From: Chryseolinea lacunae
GTDB taxonomy: Bacteria > Bacteroidota > Bacteroidia > Cytophagales > Cyclobacteriaceae
Direction: 5' to 3'
Length of the DNA stretch: 64,000 bases
Assembly (NCBI RefSeq): GCF_016735595.1
Contig: NZ_JAERRB010000001.1
Location: 682,001 to 746,000 of the forward strand
Made by a program: the position numbers and the translations under genes
Notes under the pieces: generated by a model
The model's database searches: none
What the model was told of the DNA's origin: nothing
What the model saw: the letters and a program-made list of their open reading frames with translations, nothing else
Shown here: one piece after another, positions 61,973-64,000 of the stretch
Layout of the letters: each line of letters opens with the position of its first letter
Numbering within the stretch: the first letter of the stretch is position 1

Positions 61973-62456
61973 AGGCTCTTTGCGCTTTAAAAAAACGAAG
62001 GTTCACGGGATAAAATTGCGTGCCATTCGTCTTGATCCCTTAGACACCGGTTTTGGCGGAATGGTTTAAACGATATGAGAATTTACACGAACGGGGGTCG
62101 CCGCGACCGGCGATGAATCCAAAAAGGCAGCGTTAAAGGCTCAACCCAACTCATTCCATTTTCTAACAAACACCATGGCACAAAGGTTTAAAGTATGAAC
62201 CTCCCCTATTCCAAATCTGGTATAAAAAAACAAATGCCGAACGCTACTAACGTCCGGCATTTACATAACTACGTGCGCCATTTGCTCAACCAAAAACTGC
62301 AAATAAAAAATAAGCGCTCCTACTGTTTAAAAATTGGCACTCCGGCACCGGCTAAAAATATTTACCACCAACAACCACTACGAATGGAGTAAATGACCTG
62401 TCGTGCCGGAAATGCCATGTCTTCAAAGCTTTCCTTTTTTTGGTTAGCCTATGTTC
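61973..62456. other. Intergenic region upstream of the DUF4136 gene, 484 bp
   Basis: This is the longest gene-free stretch. It holds the ftsZ terminator (62224-62262) and a small hairpin TCGCCG-CGAC-CGGCGA (62098-62113). The rest is A+T-rich with short meaningless frames. I see no tRNA-like cloverleaf. A small RNA cannot be excluded. Confidence 0.5.
62224..62262 (-). terminator. Terminator downstream of ftsZ
   Basis: Arms 62232-62239 (AAATGCCG) and 62255-62262 (CGGCATTT) pair, with an inner ACG/CGT extension after one mismatch. On the - strand the stem is followed by a tract containing seven T. It lies about 195 nt past the ftsZ stop. Confidence 0.65.
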
Positions 62457-64000
62457 TTAATCTACGTTGTCGTGCAAGAATTTATTATTGCCCAACAAAT
62501 TGTTGTCGTCGTTCAGATTGTATTTCGAGATGAAGGGTTCGGCCGAGTGGGGCACGTCCTGCATCTTCACGCCACGGCGGAGGTATGCGGGCAACGACCA
62601 TTTTTCGTTGAACTCTTCTTTCGTCATTTCCTGTTTGCGCGCGGCCTTCATTTTTTCCTGGCGCTCTTTGGCTTGTTGTTGCAGACGTTGCTTGGTGGAG
62701 CGGAGTTCCATCATGCCTTCGTCGTTCACCACCTGGTCGCCATAACGTTCGGTCACGTCGTCGAACTCGTCGTCGCGGAAAAGGCTTTCTTCGCCATCGT
62801 CGTCTGCTTCTTCGGCACGCACAGGCTCCACGCGGCTGAAGGGACCGGTGAATACTTGTTCGCGTTCCATGGGTTCTTCTTCGGAGGCGCTGGTTTTAAT
62901 TTCCGGCGCGCGACGCGAACCGAGGTCGTTGCTATCCTTCGAAACCTGGTCCGCGGAATTAAAAAGCCATCCCTGCGAACGATCGAGGTCATGCACTTTC
63001 TTTTCTTCCTTCTTTATAGGAATGTGCCGGGTTTCGTTGTGAAAGCCCGTGGCGATCACGGTCACGCGGATGCGGTCGCCCAGGTCGGCGTCCACACCGT
63101 GGCCAAAAATCATTTCGGCTTCTTCGCCGGCCTGACCTTGAATATATTCGGTGATCTCGGTTAGTTCGTCCATTTGCAATTCAGCTTCTACACCGGAGAT
63201 GATGGAGAGCAAAATGCGTTTCGCACCCATGATGTCGCGGTTGTCGAGCAACGGCGAGGCTAGGGCACCTTCGGCTGCTTTTTGTGCGCGGTTGTCGCCA
63301 CGGGTTTCGGCTGAGCCCATCACGGCGGCGCCGGCGTTCAGCATCACGGTGCGCACGTCCTGGAAGTCGACGTTCACATAGCCTGCCAGGGTAATGATTT
63401 CGGCGATGCCTTTGGCGGCCGTGGTCAACACGTTGTCGGCTTGCGCAAAGGCCTGTCCGATAGAGAGGTTTCCAAAAATTTCGCGCAGTTTATCGTTCAG
63501 AATCACCAGCACGGTGTCGCAGCTGTTGCGCAGAGCTTCGAGGCCCAGGTCGGCTTGCGTCGTTTTTTTCTTTCCTTCGAAAGAGAACGGCGCTGTGACA
63601 ATGCCCACCGTGAGGATGTCCATGTCTTTGGCAATTTTCGCGATGACAGGCGCCGCGCCGGTGCCGGTGCCACCGCCCATGCCGGCTGTGACAAACACCA
63701 TCTTGGTGCCTTGCAGCATCTCGCGAATTTGCTCTTTGCTTTCGAGTGCCGCGTTCTTGCCTACTTCGGGATTGGCGCCACACCCTAACCCTTCGGTGAG
63801 GTTGGTGCCGATCTGAAGTTTGTTGGGCACGGGGCTGCTCATCAGTGCCTGGTTATCGGTGTTACAAACGATGAACTCGACATCTTTAATGCCTTGCTTA
63901 TACATGTGGTTCACCGCATTGCTCCCGCCACCGCCCACGCCGATCACTTTGATGATGGAGCGTGTGGTGATTTTCGGGATCTCAAATTTGTATGATCCTG
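62457..64000 (-). CDS. ftsZ: Cell division protein FtsZ, N-terminus cut by window edge
   Basis: The frame is open to the right edge; only a few N-terminal codons appear to be missing, since FKFEIP-like residues (SYKFEIPKI) are visible at the end. The GTPase core has VIGVGGGGSNAVNHM, the tubulin signature GMGGGTGTGAAP, and NVDFQDVRTVM in the T7 loop with its catalytic Asp. After the core (about residue 330) come a charged linker of about 110 residues and a conserved C-terminal peptide (SLPAYLRRGVKMQDVPHS) followed by an Asn-rich tail. FtsZ polymerises with GTP into the division ring. Confidence 0.97.
   Translation of the reverse strand, partial: GSYKFEIPKITTRSIIKVIGVGGGGSNAVNHMYKQGIKDVEFIVCNTDNQALMSSPVPNKLQIGTNLTEGLGCGANPEVGKNAALESKEQIREMLQGTKMVFVTAGMGGGTGTGAAPVIAKIAKDMDILTVGIVTAPFSFEGKKKTTQADLGLEALRNSCDTVLVILNDKLREIFGNLSIGQAFAQADNVLTTAAKGIAEIITLAGYVNVDFQDVRTVMLNAGAAVMGSAETRGDNRAQKAAEGALASPLLDNRDIMGAKRILLSIISGVEAELQMDELTEITEYIQGQAGEEAEMIFGHGVDADLGDRIRVTVIATGFHNETRHIPIKKEEKKVHDLDRSQGWLFNSADQVSKDSNDLGSRRAPEIKTSASEEEPMEREQVFTGPFSRVEPVRAEEADDDGEESLFRDDEFDDVTERYGDQVVNDEGMMELRSTKQRLQQQAKERQEKMKAARKQEMTKEEFNEKWSLPAYLRRGVKMQDVPHSAEPFISKYNLNDDNNLLGNNKFLHDNVD

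Noticed and set aside
62098-62113. Hairpin TCGCCG-CGAC-CGGCGA in the gap before ftsZ
   Set aside because: It is short, has no T tract and overlaps an alternative pairing, so it is not called a terminator or RNA.
1-64000. tRNA, rRNA, CRISPR arrays, insertion sequences, integrases, phage genes
   Set aside because: I looked for cloverleaf ends, regular short repeats, transposase motifs and terminal inverted repeats and found none I could support.

Overview
This 64 kb window is a chromosomal stretch from a Bacteroidota bacterium, most likely an environmental gliding-type member of the order Cytophagales. The evidence is a PorP/SprF-family protein beside a giant protein with a type IX secretion type B sorting domain, two or three LytS/LytTR signalling sets, DUF4136, DUF4421 and DUF1761 proteins, Bacteroidota-style promoter boxes (TAnnTTTG), and weak Shine-Dalgarno sites. 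Base composition is roughly half G+C by eye. Coding density is high. I see no rRNA, tRNA, CRISPR array, insertion sequence or prophage. Both ends cut genes: a tyrosine autokinase on the left and ftsZ on the right.

Layout. 1-1.7 kb: the end of a polysaccharide locus (BY-kinase plus its PHP-type phosphatase). 1.7-6.7 kb: a rightward run of SDR dehydrogenase, TPR protein, ComA-like phosphosulfolactate synthase, DUF368/PopT undecaprenyl-phosphate transporter and aroE, closed by a clear terminator. 6.8-14.2 kb: uvrB with a good promoter, then a leftward block with an AddB-like PD-(D/E)XK nuclease, a lipoprotein, a YpfJ-type metalloprotease, DUF1761 and VOC proteins. 14.3-16.2 kb: a LytS/LytTR two-component pair. 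16.2-20.6 kb: three leftward exported amidohydrolase-fold proteins, two of which lack the HxH metal site. 20.9-25.4 kb: a secreted SDYY-repeat protein, a LytS kinase, a second LytS-like protein without the histidine, and a LytTR regulator; the last three are translationally coupled. 25.4-34.8 kb: small housekeeping, stress and envelope genes (SUI1, membrane J-protein, UspA, CDF transporter, Gdx/SugE-type SMR, beta-propeller lipoprotein, SlyD-like FKBP). 34.8-41.9 kb: PorP/SprF and the 1756-residue type IX cargo. 41.9-43.1 kb: an A+T-rich two-gene patch that looks acquired. 43.1-53.2 kb: DUF456, VOC, acyltransferase, SMP-30, truncated haemoglobin, two tandem paralogous secreted proteins, a LON-domain protein, apt, an ABC exporter pair, hutI and an outer-membrane protein. 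53.3-64 kb: a large GAF/PAS protein with no output domain, then hemL, a TPR/periplasmic-binding fusion, guaA, an outer-membrane barrel/DUF4136 lipoprotein pair and ftsZ.

The most interesting items are the kinase/pseudokinase/regulator trio with its SDYY-repeat neighbour, the degenerate amidohydrolase cluster, ComA in an envelope-flavoured operon, the twin 192-residue secreted paralogues, and the outputless GAF/PAS sensor. All functions are read from motifs and family memory; no database search was run.
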